A stretch of DNA of 64,000 nucleotides from Acetobacteraceae bacterium. Its GTDB lineage: Bacteria > Pseudomonadota > Alphaproteobacteria > Acetobacterales > Acetobacteraceae. The notes beneath the pieces were generated by a model that was not told the origin of the DNA, made no database searches, and saw only the letters and a list, made by a program, of their open reading frames with translations. The stretch spans positions 124,001 through 188,000 of the forward strand of contig JAIXWG010000039.1 in the NCBI GenBank assembly GCA_027482245.1, written 5' to 3'. Below, piece after piece: positions 17,708 through 27,661 of this stretch (within the stretch, counting starts at the first letter, position 1; every line of letters begins with the position of its first letter). A program made the position numbers and the translations under genes.

Positions 17708-18538
17708 TCAGTCCAGCAGGGCGGCGGCAATCCGCACCAGGCTGCCGCCCGGCACGCGCAGCGCCTCCAGCACCCGGAAATGGTCCGCGCCCGGGATCGG
17801 CACGAGCGGGCCGGGTGCCTGCGCCTCGCTGCGCATCGCGTGAAAATCGCGGCTGTGGCGCACCAGCTCCGGCAGCTCCTTCGCGCCATAGGCGATGGCG
17901 AGCGGCTTCATCACCACGGGCCGCCGCGCGGGCGAGAGGTTCTGCACCTCGTCGTCAGAGAGCTTCAGCGCGGCATCGAGGTAGGTGTGCCGGATCGCCT
18001 CCAGGTCGAAGACGCCGGAGATGGCGAGTCCCGCGCTGACCGCCGGATGCTCCAGCGCCATCGCCGTCAGGTGCCCGCCCGCCGACCAGCCGGAGGCGAT
18101 GATCGGCCCCGCGATGCCGTGTTCCGCGCCATGGGCGGAAAGCCAGTCCAGCGCCGCATTCACCTGCCAGCAGATGGTGGTCAGGCTGGCCTCCGGCGCC
18201 AGGGTGTAGCCGCAGAAGGCGGCGGACCAGCCCATCGCCAGCACGCCCTCCGCCAGGTGGCAGAAATCCTGGCGGCGGTTGCGCTGCCAGTAGCCGCCAT
18301 GGATGAAGACCAGGCAGGGCGCGCCCGGGTCGCGACCGGGGAAGAGGTCCCAGGCCTCCCGCTCCCGCGTCCCAAAGGGCAGGTCGAGGTGGCCGGGATG
18401 GGCCGCGCGGAAGGCGGCCGCCGCCTCGTCCCGCACCGCGATCAAAGCGGGGCTGTCCGCCACCGCCTCGGCGTTGTTGTAGGCGGCATCGCGCTCGGCC
18501 TGGCTGGCGCCGGCCCAGAAATCCGGCAGGGCCTTCAT
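17708..18538 (-). CDS. Alpha/beta hydrolase, kynurenine formamidase-like
   Basis: A 276-residue alpha/beta hydrolase. The HGGYWQRNRRQDF segment is the HGGxW oxyanion motif typical of arylformamidase/BNA7-like enzymes, the nucleophile elbow is SGWSAGGHLTAM, and PGADHFRVLE near the C-terminus supplies the histidine. An N-terminal AERDAAYNN stretch is also common in these formamidase-like proteins. Cytosolic, no signal peptide. The start ATG overlaps the stop of the 2-hydroxyacid dehydrogenase gene (4 bases). No kynurenine pathway genes are adjacent, so the natural substrate is open. Confidence 0.82.
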   Translation of the reverse strand: MKALPDFWAGASQAERDAAYNNAEAVADSPALIAVRDEAAAAFRAAHPGHLDLPFGTREREAWDLFPGRDPGAPCLVFIHGGYWQRNRRQDFCHLAEGVLAMGWSAAFCGYTLAPEASLTTICWQVNAALDWLSAHGAEHGIAGPIIASGWSAGGHLTAMALEHPAVSAGLAISGVFDLEAIRHTYLDAALKLSDDEVQNLSPARRPVVMKPLAIAYGAKELPELVRHSRDFHAMRSEAQAPGPLVPIPGADHFRVLEALRVPGGSLVRIAAALLD

Positions 18539-19493
18539 GGCGCCAGCTTCCGGATCGGGCTGCCGGCCAGGAAGGCCTCGATCACCTCCACCGCGCCCTT
18601 GAAGTAGGCGCCGTAGTTCTGCTGGCTGACGTAGCCGAGATGCGGCAGCAGCAGCGCGTTCGGCGCCGAGAGCAGCGGATGCGTGGCCGGGATCGGTTCC
18701 TGGTCGAAGACGTCGAGCCCCGCGCCCGCGATGCGGCCTTCCTTCAGCGCCGCGATCAGCGCGTCCTGGTCGATCAGCGGGCCGCGGCTGGTGTTCACGA
18801 TATAGGCGCTGCGCTTCATGGCGGCGAGCTCCGCGGCGCCGACGATGCCGCGGCTGCGGTCCGACAGGATCATGTGCAGCGACACGACGTCCGACTGCGC
18901 GAAGAGCGCCTGCTTCTCCACGCGCGTCACGCCGACCGCGGCGGCAGCCTCGCTGGTCAGGTTGGTGGACCAGGCGATCACCTTCATGCCGAAGGCCTGG
19001 CCCACGCGCGCCACGCGGGTGCCGAGCTTGCCGAGGCCGAGGATGCCGAGCGTCTGGCCCTCCACCGCCGTGCCGACGCCCTGCTGCCAGGTGCCGGCGC
19101 GCAGGCTGGCGGCTTCCTGCGGCAGCTGGCGCATCAGGTTCAGGATCAGGCCCCAGGTGATGTCCACCGTCGGCGCGCCGCTGCTCGACGTGCCGCAGAC
19201 CGTGACGCCCTGCGCCTCGGCGGCGGCGACATCGATGGCGCGGTTGCGCTCCCCGGTCGTCATCAGCAGCTTGAGGTTCGGCAGGCGCTTTATCAGCGCG
19301 GCGGGGAAGGGCGTGCGTTCGCGCATCGCGAGGATGCCGTCGAAGGGCGCGAGGCGCGCGACCAGCGCGTCTTGGTCCTTCAGCGTGTCGCGGAAGACCG
19401 TCACCTGAAGGCCCGAAGGCAGCCGGTCCCAGGGCCCCATGGACAGGGCGACGCCCTGGTAGTCGTCGAGGATCGCGATCTTCGTCAGCGCGG

Positions 19494-19497
<4 letters not shown>
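18535..19497 (-). CDS. D-2-hydroxyacid dehydrogenase family protein
   Basis: A 320-residue NAD(P)-dependent dehydrogenase. The Rossmann motif GILGLGKLGTRVARVGQAFG lies mid-protein, followed by VVSLHMILSDRSRGIVG, the catalytic arginine segment VNTSRGPLIDQDAL, the glutamate in LDVFDQEP and the histidine in LLPHLGYVS. The catalytic set is complete. The N-terminus (IAILDDYQ) matches a subgroup widespread in proteobacteria whose substrate is unassigned. It overlaps both neighbours by four bases (ATGA), so P-type ATPase, dehydrogenase and formamidase-like hydrolase form a coupled unit. Confidence 0.87.
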
Positions 19498-21320
<1,823 letters not shown>

Positions 21321-21360
21321 CCGTCTTGCGTGACGCCTGCGGCGGGTGGAGTCCAGCCCC

Positions 21361-22176
21361 TCAGCGCAGAACGAGGTCCCATCGCACAGTGCGGCCCGGC
21401 CGCAGCGGAAGTGCGCCGGGCGGCGCCGCGGCGGGCACGCCATCGGGCGACAGGGCGACGACGCCGCGACGGTCGAAGGCGCTGTGCGGGCTGTCCGGGT
21501 CCAGCTGGTCCAGGTCCGCCGGCAGGGCGCCGAGCCAGTCCACCGCCAGGGCGGCGGCCAGGCGCGGGGCGGGGGTATGGACCGCCAGGGTGCAGGTGGC
21601 GGGGGGCGTGCCGGCATCGCTGTCCGGCAGCAGCAGGGCGAAGCCGCCGGCCTCGTCCGTCCAGGTGACGACGCGCATCAACCCGGCATCGCTGGTGGCG
21701 GCCAGCCGGCCGAGCGCGATGCCGCGCCCATCGCCGTCCCGCAGCGTGCCGATCACCGCCGTCACCCCCGCGGGAATGGCGCGGCCGGGCGCCGGGCGCA
21801 GCAGCACGGTGCGGCGCACGGGGTGGGACGGCACGGGGATGGCGGGACCGCCCGCGGTGGGGCGCGTCGGGTAGCGGTCCGGCACCTCCACCATCACGGC
21901 GGCGGGCAGGAAGCGGCGTTCGGGATCGGTGACGATGATGCGGCGCGGGCCGGGCGGCAGGTCGGCAAAGCGCATCTGGCCGGAGGCCGCGTCCCAGGCC
22001 GGGCGGGCGCCGATAATGCCGATCGCCTTCATCACCAGCCCCGCCACCGGCGGCAGGGCGCCGGGCTGGCCTTCAGCCCGGTAGGGCAGGGCGCGGATGC
22101 CGAGGATGGGCTCGCCCGGCGGCATGGCCGTGCCGCTGCCCAGGCGCCAGGGCGATTGCGTCCCGATGATGCTCAT
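21361..22176 (-). CDS. Hypothetical protein with carboxypeptidase-regulatory-like repeats
   Basis: A 271-residue soluble protein I cannot name. Two segments look like small beta-sandwich (carboxypeptidase-regulatory-like) units: MRFADLPPGPRRIIVTDPER and WTDEAGGFALLLPDSD, where 'F-x-F/L-x-x-L-P-x-G' and 'D-E-x-G-x-F' patterns are typical. No signal peptide. No convincing ribosome site; the 5' side holds a hairpin CGTCGT/ACGACG (22183-22197), and a further CTCGCCT/AGGCGAG repeat (22205-22230) lies nearer the thioesterase stop. It faces the same way as the P-type ATPase, 40 bases before it. Coding status is likely from composition, not certain. Confidence 0.5.
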   Translation of the reverse strand: MSIIGTQSPWRLGSGTAMPPGEPILGIRALPYRAEGQPGALPPVAGLVMKAIGIIGARPAWDAASGQMRFADLPPGPRRIIVTDPERRFLPAAVMVEVPDRYPTRPTAGGPAIPVPSHPVRRTVLLRPAPGRAIPAGVTAVIGTLRDGDGRGIALGRLAATSDAGLMRVVTWTDEAGGFALLLPDSDAGTPPATCTLAVHTPAPRLAAALAVDWLGALPADLDQLDPDSPHSAFDRRGVVALSPDGVPAAAPPGALPLRPGRTVRWDLVLR

Positions 22177-22248
22177 GCCGGTCGTCGTGCCACGACGCGC
22201 TCTCCTCGCCTCGGCGCGAGCCTAGGCGAGGTGGCGGGGGTGCTGCAA

Positions 22249-22707
22249 CTATCGGTTGGTATCAACTGTCCCAGTAACGAGAATTCCCGACGCTGCCTGA
22301 CGCAGCCGGTCCGGCAGCGGCGTCGGCCGGCGCTGCGTGGCGCGGTCCACATAGACGTGCACGAAATGGCCCTCCGCGCTCACCGTCTCCTCCGCGCCCC
22401 TGAAGATGCCGATGCCGTAGCGGATGGAGGTGTTGCCCACGCGCTCCACGCGCAGCCCGGCCGTCACCTCCTCCGGGAAGGCGATCGGGGCGTGGAAGCG
22501 GCATTGCGTTTCCACCACCACGCCGATGACGGGGCTGTCCACCAGGTTGATGGCGCCCTCGCCCAGCAGGAAGCGCGCCACCACCGTGTCGAAGTAGCTG
22601 TAGTAGGTGACGTTGTTGACGTGGCCGTAGATGTCGTTGTCCATCCAGCGCGTCGGGATGGGCAGGAAGAAGCGGTAATCCGCGCGGCCCGGCAGCGCCC
22701 TGGTCAT
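22249..22707 (-). CDS. Acyl-CoA thioesterase, 4HBT hotdog family
   Basis: A 152-residue hotdog-fold thioesterase. The active-site segment TRWMDNDIYGHVNNVTYYSY matches the 4-hydroxybenzoyl-CoA thioesterase/YbgC type (D-x-x-G-H-V-N-N-x-x-Y). The remainder shows FHAPIAFPEEV and RYGIGIFRG as in this family. It would hydrolyse an acyl-CoA in the cytosol; chain specificity unknown. Its ATG overlaps the stop of the upstream binding-protein gene by four bases, so the two are coupled even though one product is periplasmic. Confidence 0.85.
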   Translation of the reverse strand: MTRALPGRADYRFFLPIPTRWMDNDIYGHVNNVTYYSYFDTVVARFLLGEGAINLVDSPVIGVVVETQCRFHAPIAFPEEVTAGLRVERVGNTSIRYGIGIFRGAEETVSAEGHFVHVYVDRATQRRPTPLPDRLRQAASGILVTGTVDTNR

Positions 22708-23606
22708 CCCAGCGCCTCCTGCACCACGGTGTTGTCGATGCAGGCTTCATAGCCCGGCGCCACAGGGATCGCGCCGGCCCGGAGCATGGAGGCTTCGAGC
22801 GATTCATACGCATCGCGCGGGAAGAAGGGCGTCGGCGCCCAGAGGCCGAGCTTGCGGTAGCGCGCGATGCCGCCTTCCAGCGTGGCGCGGTCCATGCCCG
22901 CGAAAAAGGGCGCGACGGTCGCGGCGATGGTGGCGGCGTCGCTGCCGTGCAGCCAGCGCTGCATGGAGGCCAGGCCCCGGATCATGCCGAGGATCGCCGG
23001 GCGGCGTTCGGCCAGGATGGCGCGGGTCGCGTAGAAGGCGGTGTAGCTGGTCGGGCCCCGGCTGGCCTGCGCGTGCCAGGCGGTGCAGCCCTTCGCCTCC
23101 GCCATCGTCGCGAAGGGCTCGAAGACCTGCGCGACGCCGAGCGTGCCGGCGGCCACCGCCTCCATGTTCTCCGCCATCGTCCGGCCCTGTACCGTCTCCA
23201 GCCCCGCGGGATCGATGCCGGCCTCCAGCAGGTCCCGCTGCAGGCACCACCAGGGGGTGGGCACCTCGCTCACCACGCCCAGCGAATGGGCCCGGAGGTC
23301 GCGCAGCGTGAAGCCCGGCTTCGCGCCCCGGCCGACCAGGAGGAAGGGGTCCTTCATCACCACCGCGCCGAAGCTGACCAGCGGGCTGTCGTTCCGCGCC
23401 GCATGGTCGCGGATGACGCGCATCGGGCCCGACCAGGCCATGTGCGCCGCGCCCGACAGCAGGTTCGCCACGGCGCGATCGGGCTCCCCCACCGTGATGA
23501 GCGTGACGTCCACACCCGCCGCCGCGAAGTCGCCCCGCGCGATCGCGGCGTAGAAGGGCGTGTAGAACAGGGCGCGGAAGGGCTCCTGCAGCGTGATGGC
23601 GTTCAT
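22704..23606 (-). CDS. NMT1/THI5-like ABC substrate-binding protein
   Basis: A 300-residue binding protein related to the NMT1/THI5, SsuA and TauA group: FRALFYTPFYAAIARGDF at the N-terminus, then VDVTLITVGEPDRAVANLLSG, DPFLLVGR, and LRAHSLGVVSEVPTPWWCLQ. No obvious signal peptide precedes the fold (MNAITLQEPFRALF), which is unusual for a periplasmic protein; either the start is misjudged or the protein is cytoplasmic, as in some THI5-like enzymes. No permease genes nearby. Coupled to the thioesterase; divergent from a Bug receptor. Confidence 0.75.
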   Translation of the reverse strand: MNAITLQEPFRALFYTPFYAAIARGDFAAAGVDVTLITVGEPDRAVANLLSGAAHMAWSGPMRVIRDHAARNDSPLVSFGAVVMKDPFLLVGRGAKPGFTLRDLRAHSLGVVSEVPTPWWCLQRDLLEAGIDPAGLETVQGRTMAENMEAVAAGTLGVAQVFEPFATMAEAKGCTAWHAQASRGPTSYTAFYATRAILAERRPAILGMIRGLASMQRWLHGSDAATIAATVAPFFAGMDRATLEGGIARYRKLGLWAPTPFFPRDAYESLEASMLRAGAIPVAPGYEACIDNTVVQEALG

Positions 23607-23636
23607 GGGCCCGGCTCCGGCTGTAAGGTGTCGCGC

Positions 23637-23647
23637 GATGTGACATC
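23637..23647. promoter_or_regulatory. Small palindrome in divergent promoter region
   Basis: GATGT-G-ACATC is an odd-centred perfect inverted repeat in the 73-base gap between the divergent NMT1-like and Bug-receptor genes. The position suits an operator for both, but the arms are short and no regulator gene is adjacent. Confidence 0.25.
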
Positions 23648-23679
23648 ATTGCGGACTGCCGGAGAAGAGGGGCCCCCTG

Positions 23680-24645
23680 ATGACGTTGTCGCGCCGACTG
23701 GTTCTGGGATCACTGGCGATGCCGATGTTCGGCCGCGCGGCGTCGGCGCAGGCGCCGCGGCCGCTGCGCGTCGTCGTCGCCTTCGCGGTCGGCGGCCTGA
23801 CCGATGTCGTCGCGCGCATCCTGGCGGAGCACATGACGATCACGCTCGGCCGGCCGCTGGTGATCGACAACCAGGGCGGCGCGGGCAGCACCATCGGCGC
23901 CACCACCGTGGCGCGCGCCGCGCCGGACGGGAACACCATCCTGTTCGGCAGCGTCGGGCATGCCGCGATGGCGGCGCTCTACGCCAACTTCCCCTTCGAC
24001 CCCATCGCGAGCTTCGCCCCCGTCGCGCTGGTGACGCGCCAGCCCTTCGTGGTCGCGGTGCATCCGGGCGTGCCGGCGCAGGACGTGCCCTCCTTCCTCG
24101 CCTGGCTCCGGTCCCGCAACGGGGAGGCGAACTTCGGCACGGCCGGCATCGGCGCCTCCTCCCACCTCGCGGCGGAGCTGCTGCGCAAGCTGACGGGGGC
24201 GAACTTCACCGTGGTGCCCTATCGCGGCACGCCGCAAGCGGTGGCGGACCTGACGGCCGGGCGCGTGGACTTCATGATCGACAGCCAGACGCTGCTCGGC
24301 CCGCTGATGGCGGATGGGCGGGTGCGCGGCCTGGCGGTGACCAGCGCGGAGCGTTCGACCCTTCTGCCGCAACTGCCGACGCTGGCGGAGGCCGGGGTGG
24401 CTGGCTACGACGCCTCCGCCTGGCAGGCGATCTACGCGCCGGCCAACACGCCCGATGCGGTGCTGCGCCCCATCGCCGATGCCGCTGCCCGCGCGCTGCG
24501 CGACCCCGGCGTGATGGCGAAGCTCAGCGCGGCGGGGCTGGACGCCTATGCCGATCCCTCGCCGGAGGCGGCGCGGGCGCATCTGGCGATCGAGGTCGCG
24601 AAATGGGGCGAGCTGGTGCGGGAACTCGGCATCCGGGGCGGCTGA
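23680..24645 (+). CDS. Bug/TctC-family periplasmic receptor
   Basis: A full-length 321-residue receptor. A signal peptide (LVLGSLAMPMFGRAASAQA, cleavage near residue 23) is followed by LRVVVAFAVGGLTDVVARIL, the GGAGSTIGATTVARAAPDG loop, NFGTAGIGASSHLAAELL, and VPYRGTPQAVADLTAGRVD, all hallmarks of the tripartite tricarboxylate receptor family. AGAGG stands ahead of the ATG. No TctA/TctB permease genes are present in the window, as is common for the many orphan Bug proteins of this lineage. Ligand unknown. Confidence 0.92.
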   Translation: MTLSRRLVLGSLAMPMFGRAASAQAPRPLRVVVAFAVGGLTDVVARILAEHMTITLGRPLVIDNQGGAGSTIGATTVARAAPDGNTILFGSVGHAAMAALYANFPFDPIASFAPVALVTRQPFVVAVHPGVPAQDVPSFLAWLRSRNGEANFGTAGIGASSHLAAELLRKLTGANFTVVPYRGTPQAVADLTAGRVDFMIDSQTLLGPLMADGRVRGLAVTSAERSTLLPQLPTLAEAGVAGYDASAWQAIYAPANTPDAVLRPIADAAARALRDPGVMAKLSAAGLDAYADPSPEAARAHLAIEVAKWGELVRELGIRGG

Positions 24646-24830
24646 GGCCCGATTCGCGCTTCAAGCGGGATCGCAATTCCGGCGGCCAGCCGTCTCTATT
24701 CCGTCATGGCTTCGCGACAAGGCTTCGCTCCGCAGGGCGGCGCGGCTATAGGGTGGGGATGGCCGCGCGGCACCCCCCTGCCGCGCGGCCCAATCTGCCT
24801 GACGGATCACCCGAGGAACCCCCCGCCGCG

Positions 24831-25607
24831 ATGTCCTTCGCGCCCAGCCCTTCCGCACCGCGCCTCGAGCCCTTCCGGCTGCGCGGGGCCAACTTCAACC
24901 TGCTGGTGATGCGGCTGCTCGACCATCGCGTGGAGGCGGTGGTGCCGGCGCTTGGCGACCAGTTCCGCCGCGCGCCCGGCTTCCTGCGCTTCGCGCCCAT
25001 CGTGGTCGGGCTGGACGACATCCAGGCGCGGCCGCACGAGGTCGATTTCGCGGGCCTGGTCCAGCAGCTGCGCGCGATCGAGATCGTGCCCATCGGCACC
25101 GTCGGCGGCACGCCGGAAATGCGCGTCGCCGCCCAGGGCGCCGGCCTGCCGCCGCTGCGCATGGCGGGTGGGCGGGAGGAGGAGGTGCCGCTGCCGCCGC
25201 CTTCCGCCGCGCCCCCGCCCGTCTACCAGGCGCCCCCGCCCGCGCCGGCACCCGAACCGCAGCCCCAGGGCATCGCCCAGGCCGCCATGGTGATCGACCA
25301 GCCCGTCCGCGCCGGCCAGCGCATCTGGGCGCAGGGCACGGACCTGATCATCGTCGGCACCGTCAACCGCGGCGCGGAAGTGATCGCGGATGGCAACATC
25401 CACGTCTATGGCCGCCTGCTGGGCCGTGCCATCGCCGGCGGGCAGGACAATGCCGATGCGCGCGTCTTCGCGATGAATTTCGACCCCGAGCTCGTCTCCA
25501 TCGCCGGCTACTACGCGGTGCGGGAAGGCCTCGGGGAGGCACCGATCGGCAAGGCCGTCATGGCCCGGCTGGTCGGCGAACACATGCGGTTCGACCCGCT
25601 CGGCTGA
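24831..25607 (+). CDS. minC: MinC septum-site inhibitor
   Basis: A 258-residue MinC. The N-terminal domain opens with FRLRGANFNLLVMRLLDH and contains LRFAPIVVGLDD. A proline/alanine-rich linker (about residues 110-145) separates it from the C-terminal beta-helix domain with VRAGQRIWAQGTDLIIVG, VIADGNIHVYGRLLGRAIAG and ARVFAMNFDPELVSIAGYY. MinC blocks FtsZ assembly away from midcell and is recruited to the membrane by MinD. The start is ambiguous: an in-frame ATG at 24759 would add 24 residues without homology; 24831 fits the family. First gene of minCDE, 64 bases before minD. Confidence 0.92.
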   Translation: MSFAPSPSAPRLEPFRLRGANFNLLVMRLLDHRVEAVVPALGDQFRRAPGFLRFAPIVVGLDDIQARPHEVDFAGLVQQLRAIEIVPIGTVGGTPEMRVAAQGAGLPPLRMAGGREEEVPLPPPSAAPPPVYQAPPPAPAPEPQPQGIAQAAMVIDQPVRAGQRIWAQGTDLIIVGTVNRGAEVIADGNIHVYGRLLGRAIAGGQDNADARVFAMNFDPELVSIAGYYAVREGLGEAPIGKAVMARLVGEHMRFDPLG

Positions 25608-25671
25608 GCGGGTTTTCTTCAATAGGGCAGCGCCTGACGGCGCGCCGGGGCGAGAAGGGCAGGGGGTCAGC

Positions 25672-26490
25672 ATGGCGGAAGTCATCGTCGTCACGTCGGG
25701 CAAGGGGGGGGTGGGCAAGACCACGTCATCCGCCGCCTTCGCCACGGGCCTCGCGCAGCGGGGCAAGCGGACGGTGGTCATCGACTTCGACGTGGGTCTG
25801 CGCAACCTCGACCTCATCATGGGGGTCGAGCGCCGCGTGGTGTTCGACATCGTCAACGTCATCAGCGGGGAGGCGCGGCTGAACCAGGCGCTGATCCGCG
25901 ACAAGCGCGTGGACTGCCTGCAGATCCTCCCGGCCTCCCAGACCCGGGACAAGGACGCGCTGACCAAGGAAGGTGTGGGCAAGATCATCGAGGAACTGTC
26001 GAAGGACAACGACTACATCCTCTGCGACAGCCCCGCCGGCATCGAGAAGGGCGCGCTGATGGCGCTCTACTTCGCGGACCAGGCGGTGGTGGTGACGAAC
26101 CCGGAGGTTTCCTCCGTCCGCGACAGCGACCGCATCCTCGGCGTGCTGCAGTCCAAGTCCCGCCGGGCGGAGGAGAAGCGCGACCCGGTGAAGGAACACC
26201 TCCTTGTCACGCGCTACGACCCCGCGCGCGTCGAGAAGGGGGAGATGCTGAAGCTCGACGACATCCGGGAGATCCTGGCGATCCCGCTGCTCGGCGTGAT
26301 CCCGGAAAGCGAGAGCGTGCTGAAGGCGTCCAACACGGGCAACCCCGTGATCATGGACCAGGAAAGCGTCGCCGGTCAGGCCTACAAGGACGCGGTCAGC
26401 CGCTTCCTGGGCGAGAAGGTGGAGCACCGGTTCCTGGAACCCGCGAAGAAGGGCATCTTCTCGCGCCTGTTCGGGGGGAGGGCGGCATGA
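25672..26490 (+). CDS. minD: MinD septum-site determining ATPase
   Basis: A 272-residue deviant Walker-A ATPase. The P-loop SGKGGVGKTTSS is at residues 9-20, followed by VVIDFDVGLRNLDLIMG and the DSPAGIEKGA Walker B region. The C-terminus KKGIFSRLFGG is the amphipathic membrane-targeting helix. MinD binds ATP, dimerises on the membrane and recruits MinC; MinE releases it. The length and every key motif are normal. The stop codon overlaps the minE start. Confidence 0.97.
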   Translation: MAEVIVVTSGKGGVGKTTSSAAFATGLAQRGKRTVVIDFDVGLRNLDLIMGVERRVVFDIVNVISGEARLNQALIRDKRVDCLQILPASQTRDKDALTKEGVGKIIEELSKDNDYILCDSPAGIEKGALMALYFADQAVVVTNPEVSSVRDSDRILGVLQSKSRRAEEKRDPVKEHLLVTRYDPARVEKGEMLKLDDIREILAIPLLGVIPESESVLKASNTGNPVIMDQESVAGQAYKDAVSRFLGEKVEHRFLEPAKKGIFSRLFGGRAA

Positions 26491-26777
26491 GCTGGCTCGC
26501 GGATATCTTCCGCAGCCGCAAGCCGGAGCCGGCGACGGCGAACCAGGCGAAGGAGCGGCTGCAGATCGTCCTGGCGCATGAGCGCATCGGCCGCACGCGG
26601 GAGGATTTCCTGCCGAAGCTGCAGCAGGAAATCGTGGCGGTGGTGGCGCGCTACGTCTCGATCGACCCGGGGCGGGTGAACGTCTCCCTCGACCGGGGCG
26701 GGGACATGTCCACGCTCGCGATCGAGATCGACCTGCCCGGCCCGGCCGCGCAGGCGGGGCGGCGGGCGAGCGCCTGA
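26487..26777 (+). CDS. minE: MinE topological specificity factor
   Basis: A 96-residue MinE. The N-terminal SWLADIFRSRK is the membrane-targeting segment, ANQAKERLQIVLAHER the MinD-contact region, and FLPKLQQEIVAVVARYVSID the start of the dimerisation domain. MinE stimulates MinD ATP hydrolysis and drives pole-to-pole oscillation. The ATG overlaps the minD stop (ATGA), so translation is coupled. Confidence 0.96.
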   Translation: MSWLADIFRSRKPEPATANQAKERLQIVLAHERIGRTREDFLPKLQQEIVAVVARYVSIDPGRVNVSLDRGGDMSTLAIEIDLPGPAAQAGRRASA

Positions 26778-26790
26778 GGCGCCGCGCCCC

Positions 26791-27213
26791 CTACGCGTTC
26801 CGCCGGAACAGGATGAAGGCGGCCGCCAGCCAGGCCAGGCTGGCGGTCACCGCGGCGTAGAGCGCCGCGTAGGGGACGATGAAGGCAGCGTAGTACAGCG
26901 CCAGCACCGCGCCCCCCGGCCCCGCTTCCTGCCATCCCCCGGCGGCGAAGGCGATGACGATGCCGAAGACGCCGGGGATGATCCCGGCCACCAGGAAGCG
27001 CTTCAGCAGGCCGAGCCTGGTGACCGGCGGGCCGCGACTGGCATGCCACAGCGCGGCGGCGGCGCAGGCCGTCATCACCGCCGAGGCGCCGATCATGACG
27101 ACGCCGGAGGCGCCGAGCATCAGCAGCGGCAGCAGGAACAGCCCCACCAGGAACAAGGCGACGTAGCGGCCGGCGGGCTGCCGCCAGGCGAGGGGTGCGG
27201 TCATCGCGGACAT
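26791..27213 (-). CDS. Small integral membrane protein overlapping the TNT lipoprotein gene
   Basis: A 140-residue protein with about four membrane segments (around residues 16-38, 42-58, 72-90 and 98-134) and little else. I do not recognise a family. Its start lies 13 bases inside the 3' end of the upstream TNT-domain gene, so it is the downstream, translationally coupled partner in the same transcript. That position is typical of immunity genes, which would make it a candidate protector or membrane partner; the known immunity factor for mycobacterial TNT is soluble, so this remains inference. The 3' end faces minE with a 13-base gap. Confidence 0.65.
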   Translation of the reverse strand: MSAMTAPLAWRQPAGRYVALFLVGLFLLPLLMLGASGVVMIGASAVMTACAAAALWHASRGPPVTRLGLLKRFLVAGIIPGVFGIVIAFAAGGWQEAGPGGAVLALYYAAFIVPYAALYAAVTASLAWLAAAFILFRRNA

Positions 27214-27659
27214 GGGGCATCCCTCGCCGGCACCGCGACCAGCGTGCCATCCGCGACCAGCTGCGCGGCGGAGGCATCGGTCAGCAATTGGGTCGCGCCG
27301 CCTGGCTCCCCGAACCAGGGCAGGGCGTAGCCGACCCGGGCCAGCAGCGGCGCCTGCACGCGATAGACGTTGTAGGGCAGGGTGGCGCAGTCGCTCGGCA
27401 GGGCGCGGGCGCCGAAGGCGGCGCCCCTCGGGCTGAAGAAGCGGCCATTATCCTCGCCGAAGCGGTCCAGCAGCATCCCGGGCGGCAGCACCAGGTAGGT
27501 GGCACGTTCGCCGAAGCCGTTGTCGGGCGGCCAGCGATAGCCTTGCGGCGTCACCCATTCCGAAGCGAGGCCCGGCCGCGCCCCCTCCGGCAATGGCGGC
27601 GGCGGCCCGGCGCAGGCCGACATGGCCAGCAGCAGCAGGCACGGCAAGGCACGCCGCAT
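27201..27659 (-). CDS. Lipoprotein with TNT (NAD-glycohydrolase toxin) domain
   Basis: A 152-residue protein. The N-terminus MRRALPCLLLLAMSACAGP is a lipoprotein signal with lipobox MSAC (Cys16). The rest is almost entirely one TNT domain, the fold of the mycobacterial NAD-degrading toxin: WPPDNGFG, LPPGMLLDRFGEDNGRFFSP, GAAFGARALP, YNVYRVQAPL, and ALPWFGEPGGATQLL, with the glutamine of the last motif in the place expected for the family's functional Gln. A GGGAGA site precedes the ATG, two bases after the SDR stop. Placed alone on a lipid anchor, without a larger delivery module, it is an unusual TNT form. Domain assignment strong; activity inferred. Confidence 0.82.
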   Translation of the reverse strand: MRRALPCLLLLAMSACAGPPPPLPEGARPGLASEWVTPQGYRWPPDNGFGERATYLVLPPGMLLDRFGEDNGRFFSPRGAAFGARALPSDCATLPYNVYRVQAPLLARVGYALPWFGEPGGATQLLTDASAAQLVADGTLVAVPARDAPCPR

Positions 27660-27661
27660 GG

